Assembly: GCA_934047225.1 (NCBI GenBank)
Contig: CAKOHE010000044.1
Coordinates: 186,001-250,000 of the forward strand
Reading direction: 5' to 3'
DNA: 64,000 bases
DNA from: Ypsolopha sequella
Lineage: Eukaryota; Arthropoda; Insecta; Lepidoptera; Ypsolophidae
Below, one piece after another: positions 9,797-18,618 of the stretch (the stretch's first letter is position 1; every line of letters begins with the position of its first letter). The translations under genes were made by a program, and so were the position numbers. Under the pieces are notes generated by a model. It saw only the letters and a list, made by a program, of their open reading frames with translations. It ran no database searches and was not told where the DNA came from.

Positions 9797-10078
9797 TGAA
9801 ATTGAAATTCAAATTCAAATAGTTTATTTTGCAAAGCAGGTATAGATATATACACTTTTAACACGTCAAATTTAAACTAATAAAGAAAATATATGTAATA
9901 AAATAATAAATGTACATGAACTAAATTAAAGGTATATTTTATTTATGTAGCAATACATTTACGATTAAAATGATAGGTAAAATATATTTTATACAAGGTA
10001 AAATCCAATCAGCCGCCCGAACCCATACCGGAGACCCGGCCAGGGACCAGGAACAAGGTTCAATGATCACCAACCGAT
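9797..10078 (-). mobile_element. 5'-truncated LINE 3' end, same family as the LINE at 15121-21810
   Basis: Read on the minus strand this matches the last ~280 bases of the LINE 3' UTR at about 21530-21808, including GGTCCCTGGCCGGGTCTCCG, GGGCGGCTGATTGGATTTTA and the (GAATTT)n-type tail. It is a separate, older insertion: several small differences separate it from the full-length copy. It is inverted relative to that copy, ~11.7 kb away. Confidence 0.75.
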
Positions 10079-10281
10079 CACCCCGATTCCGTCCCTCTCG
10101 CACTGCGCATTTTTCGCTTAGAATGATAGTGACAAAAATTAAATTTACCCACTAAGCTTCTTAAATATTATTTTTATATTATTGAAAACTTTTTGGCTTA
10201 TTTTGGTTGAATGTGTGGTCAAGTGCGCTCTAACAGTGAGCATACAAAATTTCAGTTGTGTTATCATTGTGTTACATGACG

Positions 10282-10465
10282 GCGTATGCCGACCAAATTA
10301 CAGACATACTGAAGAAGGGCAAAGTCAAGAGTACCCGTAATAGAAGAGCTTGTATGGCTAGATTGATGGAAGAAGCGAAGGAGGTGTGACAGGATCATAG
10401 CAGATAAAAATCTGCAGTCTCTGCCTACCCTGCGTTAGACAGGCGTGACTATATGAATGTATGTT
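10282..10465 (+). pseudogene. RTE-type LINE terminal fragment
   Basis: The frame reads AYADQITDILKKGKVKSTRN then RRACMARLMEEAKEV and stops at TGA 10387-10389. The 3' flank still resembles the usual end of this LINE family (GTCTCTGCCTACCCTGCG, then GACTATATGAATGTATG). The expected continuation is cut by the stop, so the copy is dead and 5'-truncated. Confidence 0.6.
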
Positions 10466-10630
10466 GTGTTACACCAATTTTTTTTTATAGACAGTAAAAT
10501 ATATGATAACACAACATAAACATAATCGCGTCGACATATATCTGCGAGGGGGTGTCAGAGATATGGACTAGTACTGAAACAGTCGAACACTTGTACAGCA
10601 CCTTTTTCCGCAAATTTTCGGGAACGCAAA

Positions 10631-11678
10631 TACACGTTTGTTAGTGCATGCAGGTTTACCTCACAGTGTTTTGCTTCACCGTTCACTAACTGGTGAGTAC
10701 ACAAATACACGTTTGTTAGTGCATGCAGGTTTACCTCACAGTGTTTTGCTTCACCGTTCACTAACTGGTGAGTACACAAATACACGTTTGTTAGTGCATG
10801 CAGGTTTACCTCACAGTGTTTTGCTTCACCGTTCACTAACTGGTGAGTACACAAATACACGTTTGTTAGTGCATGCAGGTTTACCTCACAGTGTTTTGCT
10901 TCACCGTTCACTAACTGGTGAGTACACAAATACACGTTTGTTAGTGCATGCAGGTTTACCTCACAGTGTTTTGCTTCACCGTTCAGTAACTGGTGAGTAC
11001 ACAAATACACGTTTGTTAGTGCATGCAGGTTTACCTCACAGTGTTTTGCTTCACCGTTCAGTAACTGGTGAGTACACAAATACACGTTTGTTAGTGCATG
11101 CAGGTTTACCTCACAGTGTTTTGCTTCACCGTTCAGTAACTGGTGAGTACGCAAATACACGTTTGTTAGTGCATGCAGGTTTACCTCACAGTGTTTTGCT
11201 TCACCGTTCAGTAACTGGTGAGTACACAAATACACGTTTGTTAGTGCATGCAGGTTTACCTCACAGTGTTTTGCTTCACCGTTCAGTAACTGGTGAGTAC
11301 ACAAATACACGTTTGTTATTGCACGCAGGTTTACCTCACAGTGTTTTGCTTCACCGTTCAGTAACTGGTGAGTACACAAATACACGTTTGTTAGTGCATG
11401 CAGGTTTACCTCACAGTGTTTTGCTTCACCGTTCAGTAACTGGTGAGTACACAAATACACGTTTGTTAGTGCATGCAGGTTTACCTCACAGTGTTTTGCT
11501 TCACCGTTCAGTAACTGGTGAGTACACAAATACACGTTTGTTAGTGCATGCAGGTTTACCTCACAGTGTTTTGCTTCACCGTTCAGTAACTGGTGAGTAG
11601 ACAAATACACGTTTGTTAGTGCATGCAGGTTTACCTCACAGTGTTTTGCTTCACCGTTCAGTAAGTGGTGAGTACATA
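10631..11678. repeat. 75-bp minisatellite, 14 copies
   Basis: The unit begins TACACGTTTGTTAGTGCATG and ends ACTGGTGAGTACACAAA. The phase repeats exactly every 75 bases from 10631 to 11606. The first four units have C, and the later ones G, at the CCGTTCA(C/G)TAAC position; other variants are a G at ~11151 and a TTATTGCACG unit near 11320. Because 75 is a multiple of three, long repetitive ORFs are open on both strands (320 codons plus, 376 minus); I take them as consequences of the repeat. Each unit contains splice-site-like sequences on both strands (see findings). Confidence 0.95.
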
Positions 11679-11828
11679 AACACAATGGACATTCGCATAA
11701 CCCATTGGTCCATTTGAATTAGGATTCGAACTCGAGTCTCAGTGGAAGCCTACACATTAGTAGATAGTATAATTTTAAATATACATGAACAGTAGGAGTA
11801 TTTTGTTTATTTTCATTCATGGACGGCT

Positions 11829-12032
11829 ATGAGTGAACTACCGATTACACAAAATATAGAACAAATAATTCCAAAAGTATATTCAGATTTATCGAGAAAG
11901 CTCTTGCGATCCCAAGAGCCCAACCAATTTAAAAGGTTATCGGTAGGTATTTTGTTAATAATTTCCACGGGGTTACGACCCATACTACTACTATTAATCC
12001 AGAAAATCGGGCAGTTCCCTAGGGACGATTAA
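11829..12032 (+). other. Small unrecognised ORF
   Basis: A 67-codon frame from ATG 11829 starts MSELPITQNIEQIIPKVYS and continues SRKLLRSQEPNQFKRLS up to a possible donor, TTATCG|GTAGGT, at 11943. After that point the composition becomes hydrophobic and intron-like. It could be a first exon or a fragment of a transposon accessory ORF, perhaps linked to the Harbinger remnant downstream. Function unknown. Confidence 0.2.
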
Positions 12033-12149
12033 TACGAATACCATGCATGTGAAGTTCAAGAGTATGGATTACCCTAGCAATAAGTCCAATGGCAAAGACT
12101 TTATTAGCTTTTGATAGAGGCGATTATGTGTTGCCTCATGGCCTCTTAT

Positions 12150-12400
12150 TCTTGGACGTGTAATACTAATAACCGTGTAGCAAATTTTCGTTGTAGCAGG
12201 TGTACATTAAAGGATAGCTACGCCGTAGCAAGTTTACTGTGTAGCATATTTATGTTGTAGCAGGTCTAATTTGTAGCATATCTACTACGTAGCAAGTCTG
12301 CAGTCTAGTACATTTAGGTAATAGTAGCTCTACATTGTAGTTTATCTACGTCTTAGCAAGTTTACTGTGTAGCATATTTATGTTGTAGCAGGTCTAATTA
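12150..12400. repeat. Degenerate GTAGCA-rich tandem repeat
   Basis: GTAGCA or TAGCA recurs roughly every 15-24 bases. A 46-base segment starting TAGCAAGTTTACTGTGTAGC occurs twice, at about 12227-12272 and 12353-12398. No coding frame. Confidence 0.65.
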
Positions 12401-12689
12401 TAAACACTTTTTACTGTGGGGCCAACACTGAAACCGCGAACTAAATAAGCAAAAATTTTCAGCAACTATAGATCCAGCCAGTAGAAATTTGAACATAAAA
12501 AATATTTATGTAATATAATACCTGTAAACCTTAACTTGGCGTCAGCGATGGCTTGAACATTTAAAGTATGTATCGACTTTCTATTTCTATATAGTTCAGC
12601 TGTTTCACCTCCTGGAATTTTTCTTTATGATGTACATGGAAAATTATAATTAGCTATGCCGATAGCAGATCATGTATTTATTTTATACC

Positions 12690-13236
12690 TGGAGAAAGTA
12701 TTTTTACGTGCTATGTCATAGAACTGTACTGCAGTGTTCCTCTGCTCATCTTCTGTTATGGGCATTTTTATGTATTCTGGATACAATAATGCAATGGCAT
12801 CGGTTACTTTATGTACAATGCGGCATGCTGTTGATTCATGAATCCCAATGAAATCACCACATGTAATAAGCTGGCTTCCTGTAGCGTAAAAACGCAGGGT
12901 GCACAACAGTTGGTTTATTGTGTGAGACTGGGGTATTCCTAAGAAAAAAAAAACATCTTTTAATAATAAAGTTTTATAAGCCATACGAAATTAAATTCTC
13001 TTACCAATGTATTACCTTTGATTGTTGTGCAAACGGTTTTGGATATTTTCAAGCAAAATTCTAGCGGTATCCTTTTTTAAACGGAACCTTCTATGGAAAT
13101 CACTTTCACGCATTGTTGTGAAGTAATCTGTCCGATCGTTATATGTTCTGTTGTAAAAATGACTATTAATATAATCAAGCAACTCTTCATCATCGTCACT
13201 GAAAGATATTTCGATGAAATCACTTTCAGAATTCAT
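12690..13236 (-). pseudogene. PIF/Harbinger (HARBI1-like) transposase, N-terminal remnant
   Basis: Two minus-strand pieces belong together. The first (13236-13012) reads SDFHRRFRLKKDTARILLEN; the second (to ~12690) reads TLRFYATGSQLITCGDFIGI, then HESTACRIVHKVTDAIALLY and MPITEDEQRNTAVQFYDIA. These are the classic N-terminal and helix-turn-helix parts of HARBI1-type nucleases ('FRLxkdt', 'LRFyATG', 'GvskstvcRiv.kV'). The gap has donor-like AAAG|GTAATA and acceptor-like TTTTTTCTTAG, but the phases do not join cleanly. A donor CTCCAG|GTATAA ends the second piece, and the catalytic DDE part is not found. Thus a broken element, not a working transposase. Confidence 0.7.
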
Positions 13237-14027
13237 TGTAAGTTGCGTTAAACTTATATTATAGTATATGCAAAGTCAGGAACCATACACGAATAACTTG
13301 AAAGTAATGATTTTAATGCTCCCTGCCTTTAATATTAAATTAATTCATAATAATATTTACTAATAAACAAAGTTGAAAGAAAGTTGGTTTCATTTAATTG
13401 TTTGACATTTGTCATTTATTTAGAATGTTACCATAAATAAAGTAATTATTTGCAACCAATGAGGTATAGTATCTATATAATGTCATTGGAAACAACACAA
13501 TTAAAGTCAAACTGGTAACATTACTTCGCTAACCCGAGTTTAACTCAAGGCGAGAGTCGGGTTAAATTCTGATGACTTTCTCTTAGTTTAACCCTAGTTT
13601 AACCCGAGGTTTTGATTGGTGCAAGAGAGCTTTTTCTTAACCCTCTATTTTTTGACTTAACCCAAGTTAAAGTCGAGTTAAGAACATGCTGCAAGTGGAC
13701 CTAAGAAGGAAATAAAAAGTGACAATCGCACGCGAGTCAGTCGGTTTCTTTTACTGTATCTTGATTAAAAGTAAAATTATACTATTTCCTCGCAGGTGTA
13801 GTATAAAGCACTATGTATCACTCGGGAGAGAGTGCGATTCCCAACCCGTGAGTATTGAGGTAATCTTCATCTTTCTTCCCTCGGTGAACAATATATGTAA
13901 TATTATTTAATTTAATTATATTCAAATTGAGAAAAACAATCATAAGCTTTGCGTTTGGGAAAGCGAAATGGAACGCATAAATTTTCAGGAGGAGTCATCT
14001 TGGCTCAAGTATAGATCCACGCATTTT
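13237..14027. other. Non-coding sequence with TTTAACCC/GGGTTAAA motifs
   Basis: Between ~13520 and 13690 GTTTAACCC, GGGTTAA and related motifs occur about eight times in both orientations. They may be the subterminal region of the Harbinger element. The rest is AT-rich without a gene. Confidence 0.35.
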
Positions 14028-14095
14028 TTAGAGTTCCGTACCCAAAGGGTAACCAACGGGACCTTATTTCTAAGACTCCGCTGTCCGTCTGTCAC
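14028..14095. repeat. Fragment of the 'GTTCCGTACCC' repeat family
   Basis: TTTTTTAGAGTTCCGTACCC through AGACTCCGCTGTCCGTCTG matches the start of the repeat at 1152; the rest of the element is absent. Confidence 0.6.
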
Positions 14096-14223
14096 CAGAC
14101 TAACACAACTTAACTTATTTGACAGGACTAACCTTATTTTAAGCATCCTGTCTTTTTCTTTCTTTATCGAAATAAAAAATAGCTACACCGAATCGACACC
14201 ATTATCAACTACACTATAACACA

Positions 14224-14361
14224 TTTTATGTAAGTCATATTGACAGAATAGAAAAACTTCAAAGAAATTTTGTTAAGGCGCTTGATTACAGAACCGGTCA
14301 CGTTTTCTCTGATTATACTGTATCAGCAAAACGACATAATATTGAATTATTAATATTATAG
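14224..14361 (+). pseudogene. LINE fragment (post-RT region)
   Basis: A 45-codon open stretch reads SHIDRIEKLQRNFVKALDYR then HVFSDYTVSAKRHNIELL before TAG 14359-14361. The 'RIEKLQRNF' helix is typical of the region behind the RT domain of Jockey/CR1-type LINEs. It is too short to function. Confidence 0.5.
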
Positions 14362-14644
14362 ATATAATTTTAAATTCATTTTTGCTTATACGAGTAGATG
14401 GGTTATTATGTTAACAGATTGTTTATTTTCCTATTAGGTCTATAAATATGTTATTATTTAAGTTTAAATAACTATGTAATAATTAACTAAAAAATTGTTT
14501 ATCTCTGAATAAAATAAAAAAATAACACCATGAAACAAAACCAAGGTTCTACCTACCAAGGGTCACCTGAAGCTTGTTCAAGGTTACGGGGAAGATATTT
14601 TTCAAATTTCTGTCCATCACTGACCTGGCCGAGTAAGGGTCATA

Positions 14645-15120
14645 GACGAGTACTCTATTGGTGCTGTGGCAGGGCGGCGGGTCTGCAGCGACGGTGGGAG
14701 GTGCGGGAGGCAGACGAGTACTCTGTTGGTGCTGTGGCAGGGCGGCGGGTCTGCAGCGACGGTGGGAGGTGCGGGAGGCAGACGAGTACTCTATTGGTGC
14801 TGTGGCAGGGCGGCGGGTCTGCAGCGACGGTGGGAGGTGCGGGAGGCAGACGAGTACTCTTTTGGTGCTGTGGCAGGGCGGCGGGTCTGCAGCGACGGTG
14901 GGAGGTGCGGGAGGCAGACGAGTACTCTGTTGGTGCTGTGGCAGGGCGGCGGGTCTGCAGCGACGGTGGGAGGTGCGGGAGGCAGACGAGTACTCTATTG
15001 GTGCTGTGGCAGGGCGGCGGGTCTGCAGCGACGGTGGGAGGTGCGGGAGGCAGACGAGTACTCTTTTGGTGCTGTGGCAGGGCGGCGGGTCTGCAGCGAC
15101 GGTGGGAGGTGCGGGAGGCA
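14645..15120. repeat. 68-bp GC-rich minisatellite, 7 copies (left block)
   Basis: Units start GACGAGTACTCT and end GTGGGAGGTGCGGGAGGCA; seven exact 68-base steps fit 14645-15120. One base after CTCT varies in the order A, G, A, T, G, A, T, hinting at a three-unit (204-bp) higher-order repeat. Four further units lie at 21811-22082 on the far side of the LINE. The ORFs seen in all frames are repeat artefacts. Confidence 0.95.
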
Positions 15121-15442
15121 GACATTATATACTTACATTCGAGTCATTATATACTTACATTTAACATACACAACTCCTTAAAATACATATCTCACTCTGT
15201 GAGAAACGTCCAGTTTCACACACAAGTGTTAGTTTGGCTCGCTGTGCTTGACGAATAGTGGAAGCACAGTTGAACGCTTGACTAAATTACTTGTTTAATT
15301 CACATCACCCACAAAACTCAAGCACCAAACCTACACATTACAAGCATAACACAATCCTGTATACAGGGCTCTCATACTTCCTGGCTTTGTTTGTGGAAAT
15401 ACTACCGTTCTCCCCCATATCATTTCAGGTCAATCCGTCAAA

Positions 15443-17257
15443 ATGATGACCCGGAGCCAACTGAGCAGGGCTCTAAATCAAGAATTGGAGCTGAAGTTGG
15501 CGACCACCCTTGAGGACCTCAAGACTGCCAGAGAGCTCAATGCTCAGCTTCTCCAAGAGCGGAAAGAGAGTGAACAAGAGATAGAAAATATGAACACTCA
15601 AAACACTCTTTTAAAACGTGAGATGATTGTCATTGACAGGGAGCGTGCAACATTCCATACTCAACGAGATTCATTGCACAAGGAAATCACTTCTTACAAT
15701 GAGTGCATCCGAACACATGAAGCATCACTACAAAAGATATGTGACCTTGAACAGCAGCTTGCAAAGGCCCATAATGAACTGCAACAAGTAACCATGGAAC
15801 GAGAAAACCATGAAGCAGAGCAAGCCCTACAAAAATCAATGGTACTATATGATGAATTAGTTAGCTGCGCTGAATCTCGTTCAACATTTCATACTATCGA
15901 CTCAACTGATTTGAATGTAACACACCAATCGAGCGAAATCACCGAATTGAGATTGGAGCTAGAGACCATGCGACAAAAATATCATACTGCAAGGGACGAG
16001 CTTATTGAGCAGGATGTAACGTTTGGAGAAATGTTGAAAATTGCTGAATCCATGGGTGAAATTATAGACAGCAATGATGAAAAACTACAGTTACTTGTAA
16101 AAGCGACACAGCCTTCAGAGGAACCTAGCTGCATACACAGTAGCTGCCTGCTATGTGGATCATCTGCAACACCAGCTTCGCCAGATACTCCGCCTATACT
16201 GACCCCTCAGGATCTACATACGTCCGTGGGCCTCTCACCATCTCAGAGTCCACTTGGCATGACTATGACACCCCCCGCACAGGAGCACGTCTCTGTCACT
16301 GGTCTGAGAGTATCCCCAGGCTCTCCTGGAGTGTCAGTGCCTCCGTCCGAGTCCGTAAGTGAGGACTGTCAGCTTTACCAGGGTCCCAAAACACCAGTCT
16401 CCACACCTGAACCTAAGAGCAAGGTTACCCGTCGAAAGCAACGTCGCCGTTCTGCTCGCCTTCGTCGTGGCTCCGGTCATGGCGCAGAACCATCATCCAC
16501 TCCTGCAGTGGAAACCGCGTCAGACCCTGCACCTACGTCTGACGCGCTGCCCACGCCGAGCTCTTCCCCTCAGCCTTCTGAGCCCTTGTCGGTTGCTGCG
16601 TCAGCGGCTGAATCCTCGGCGTCGCAAGGACATAATACTGTTGTGTTTACAGACTCTATTGGAAAAAACTTAGGGCCCTTATTAGGAAATAAACTTATGC
16701 AGAAAGTCACCAATATTTGTATGCCAGGTGCATCTTTCATACAAATTGTAGAGCGTTTGCTCAAAATGGAATATCAATTAAATACTACAATTGTTCTGCT
16801 AATAGGAAATAGTACAGGTATCACACAAAGTGACCTTATAAAATATCTCGAGCTAATGTTACAACTTAGTGTTAAAAAAATCATCATTTGTGAATTCCCT
16901 TATTCAGAATTACTTACAGGGTCACAAAAAACTACTTTATATAATTTGAATATGTGCATGCACAACTTCTCAGCTGGTCACAGTGACAAGGTGCACTACT
17001 TAGATACGAATATCTACATTCGTGATTTTTTTTTGACAGAAGGTACTTTGTACCTTGCAAATTATTATAAAAAACAATTAGCTACTAAGTTAGCATGCAT
17101 TTTAGAAGGTAGTGAATCTGTTACAAAGAGTGTAACAGGAAATTTTCCAATACCAGTTATAATTGATGGTATTTGTAATGTTAATTATTTACATAATTTT
17201 GTCCCTATTGACACGGTTAGTACAAGTACTAACAAAATTGTAAAAAATTATTTTTAG
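15443..17257 (+). CDS. LINE ORF1 protein: coiled coil plus SGNH/GDSL-esterase-like domain
   Basis: 604 codons. Residues ~1-220 are a long coiled coil (ELELKLATTLEDLKTAREL, heptad-rich). ~225-390 is a low-complexity Pro/Ser/Thr linker with a basic patch KVTRRKQRRRSARLRRGSG at ~330, a plausible nucleic-acid-binding segment. ~400-570 reads VVFTDSIGKNLGPLLGNK and TTIVLLIGNSTGI, which has the layout of an SGNH hydrolase as found in ORF1 of CR1-type LINEs; 'TDSI' stands where GDS is expected and 'GNSTG' where GxND is usual, so catalysis is doubtful. It probably works as the RNA-binding component of the retrotransposition complex. It ends 11 bases before the ORF2 start. No internal stops. Confidence 0.85.
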   Translation: MMTRSQLSRALNQELELKLATTLEDLKTARELNAQLLQERKESEQEIENMNTQNTLLKREMIVIDRERATFHTQRDSLHKEITSYNECIRTHEASLQKICDLEQQLAKAHNELQQVTMERENHEAEQALQKSMVLYDELVSCAESRSTFHTIDSTDLNVTHQSSEITELRLELETMRQKYHTARDELIEQDVTFGEMLKIAESMGEIIDSNDEKLQLLVKATQPSEEPSCIHSSCLLCGSSATPASPDTPPILTPQDLHTSVGLSPSQSPLGMTMTPPAQEHVSVTGLRVSPGSPGVSVPPSESVSEDCQLYQGPKTPVSTPEPKSKVTRRKQRRRSARLRRGSGHGAEPSSTPAVETASDPAPTSDALPTPSSSPQPSEPLSVAASAAESSASQGHNTVVFTDSIGKNLGPLLGNKLMQKVTNICMPGASFIQIVERLLKMEYQLNTTIVLLIGNSTGITQSDLIKYLELMLQLSVKKIIICEFPYSELLTGSQKTTLYNLNMCMHNFSAGHSDKVHYLDTNIYIRDFFLTEGTLYLANYYKKQLATKLACILEGSESVTKSVTGNFPIPVIIDGICNVNYLHNFVPIDTVSTSTNKIVKNYF

Positions 17258-17268
17258 AATTGAAGACA

Positions 17269-17604
17269 ATGGGAAAGCCGCCTGTATTAAAGCTGGTACA
17301 TCAAAACATACAAGGCGGCTTTCTCAGCAAAATACTTTCAATCGAGTTGTTCTTAGAGGAATCAAAAACAGATATTTTGTGTGTAACCGAACATCATCTA
17401 CATGAACATAATATGCATTTTAATGTTAATAATTTTAGTGTTCTTAGTTGCTACAATAGATTAAAAATACAAAAAGGTGGCTCCATGATTCTTGTAAAAA
17501 ATAGTATAAAAGCAAAGGAAAGAAAAGACATTGTAAAACTTTCTGTAGAACATCAACTAGAATTAGCTTGCATAGAAATGAGTACATATATTATTATATA
17601 TATA
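17269..17604 (+). CDS. LINE ORF2, N-terminal part: AP-type endonuclease, first half
   Basis: ATG 17269 opens MGKPPVLKLVHQNIQGGFLS. 'HQNIQG' and 'CVTEHHL' are the first two catalytic blocks of LINE apurinic-like endonucleases (Asn, Glu). The frame runs into the fold-back insertion at 17605, reading 16 foreign codons before a stop at 17659-17661. The other half of the domain, in the same frame, resumes at 18619. A TTG nine bases earlier is not needed as a start. Confidence 0.8.
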
Positions 17605-18614
17605 CAGGGTGGAAAAAATTTAAGGGCCCTGGAGGGGAGCTACCTTAAATCGTTTAGTTAGCTCATTTTACTGAAAGGAAACATTCCTTTACTTTTTAAA
17701 GGAAACAAAACTGCATTCAAAGATATTCTGAAATTCGCTTTTTTCACCCGGGAATCGAACCAACTAAAAATTAAAAAAATAAACCCTCGCTATTTTATCA
17801 TACGAATCGGTAGGATTATTGTTCAGAATAAAATTTGTCTAATAAACATTTGGTCTTACACTCATCTGTTGTATGAGATACTCATGAAATTAAATATTTA
17901 TTACAAGTTCTTTGTTAATAATACCTAGTACTGTTCACTTGTAACAAGTAAATGAAACGTTTTAATTTTCTTATCTCTCTTACATCCAAAGACATCGTAT
18001 GAAGTACAAGCTTGCTAATGTTATTTATCTTAAGTACCTTGTTGAAGACTTCAATAAGAAAATCGTTAAATGATAATAATAAATGTATGAAGAGCACAAT
18101 TACTTCTTGCACTAGGCGTATTGACGAAAAGTTTAAAAAAGGAATGTATTTTTTTTGCAACGCGGAGCAACAAATTTGAAGTTCGAACCATAAATTTCAT
18201 TCGAAATTAAAATTTTGTTTTGTTTTGCTTTCATTCCGCGCTGTCATTGTGTAATAATGGCGTATAATTATTACTTTACAAGTGAACAGTACTAGGTATT
18301 GTTAATAAAGAACTTGTAATAAATATTTAATTTCATGGGTATCTCGTACAACAGATGAGTGTAAGACTTTAGTTTAGTAGACAAATTTTATCCTGAACAA
18401 TAATCCTACCGATTCGTATAATAAAATAGCGAGGGTTTATTTTTTTAATTTTTAGTTGGTTCAGTTCCCGGGTGAGACAAGCAAATTTTAGAAGATCTTT
18501 GAATGCAGTTTTGTTTCTTTTAAAAAATAAAGGAATGTTTCCTTTCAGTAAAATGAGCTAACTAAAGGATTTAAGGTAGTTCCCCTCCAGGGCCCTTTCA
18601 TTTTTTCCACCCTG
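17605..18614. mobile_element. ~1-kb fold-back element inserted in LINE ORF2
   Basis: Begins CAGGGTGGAAAAAATTT and ends with the complement (ATTTTTTCCACCCTG). Arms of ~340 bases (17605-~17944 and ~18276-18614) are complementary with scattered mismatches; the loop carries no convincing gene. TATA flanks both sides (17601-17604, 18615-18618). Counting the element plus one TATA gives 1014 bases, a multiple of three, and removing that length restores the endonuclease frame across the site, which supports a 4-bp duplication or an equivalent 2-bp reading in this AT-repeat target. Superfamily unknown. Confidence 0.8.
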
Positions 18615-18618
18615 TATA

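Noticed and set aside
10631..11678. CRISPR array
   Set aside because: The units are contiguous 75-bp repeats without variable spacers, in a eukaryotic context.
10555..11685. Repetitive 376-codon (minus) and 320-codon (plus) ORFs
   Set aside because: They exist only because the 75-bp minisatellite has a period divisible by three; no start context, no flanking gene structure.
11715..11740. B-box-like GAGTTCGAATCC on the minus strand, suggesting a tRNA-derived SINE or tRNA
   Set aside because: No matching A box or cloverleaf at the expected distance on either side.
13800..13860. T-arm-like GAGTGCGATTCCCAACC
   Set aside because: No acceptor or anticodon stem could be assembled; not a tRNA.
14530..15258. 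Long ORFs in several frames rich in CGRAAGLQRRWEV or PPAPPTVAADPPP
   Set aside because: Artefacts of the 68-bp minisatellite, which is stop-poor and GC-rich; all frames are equally open.
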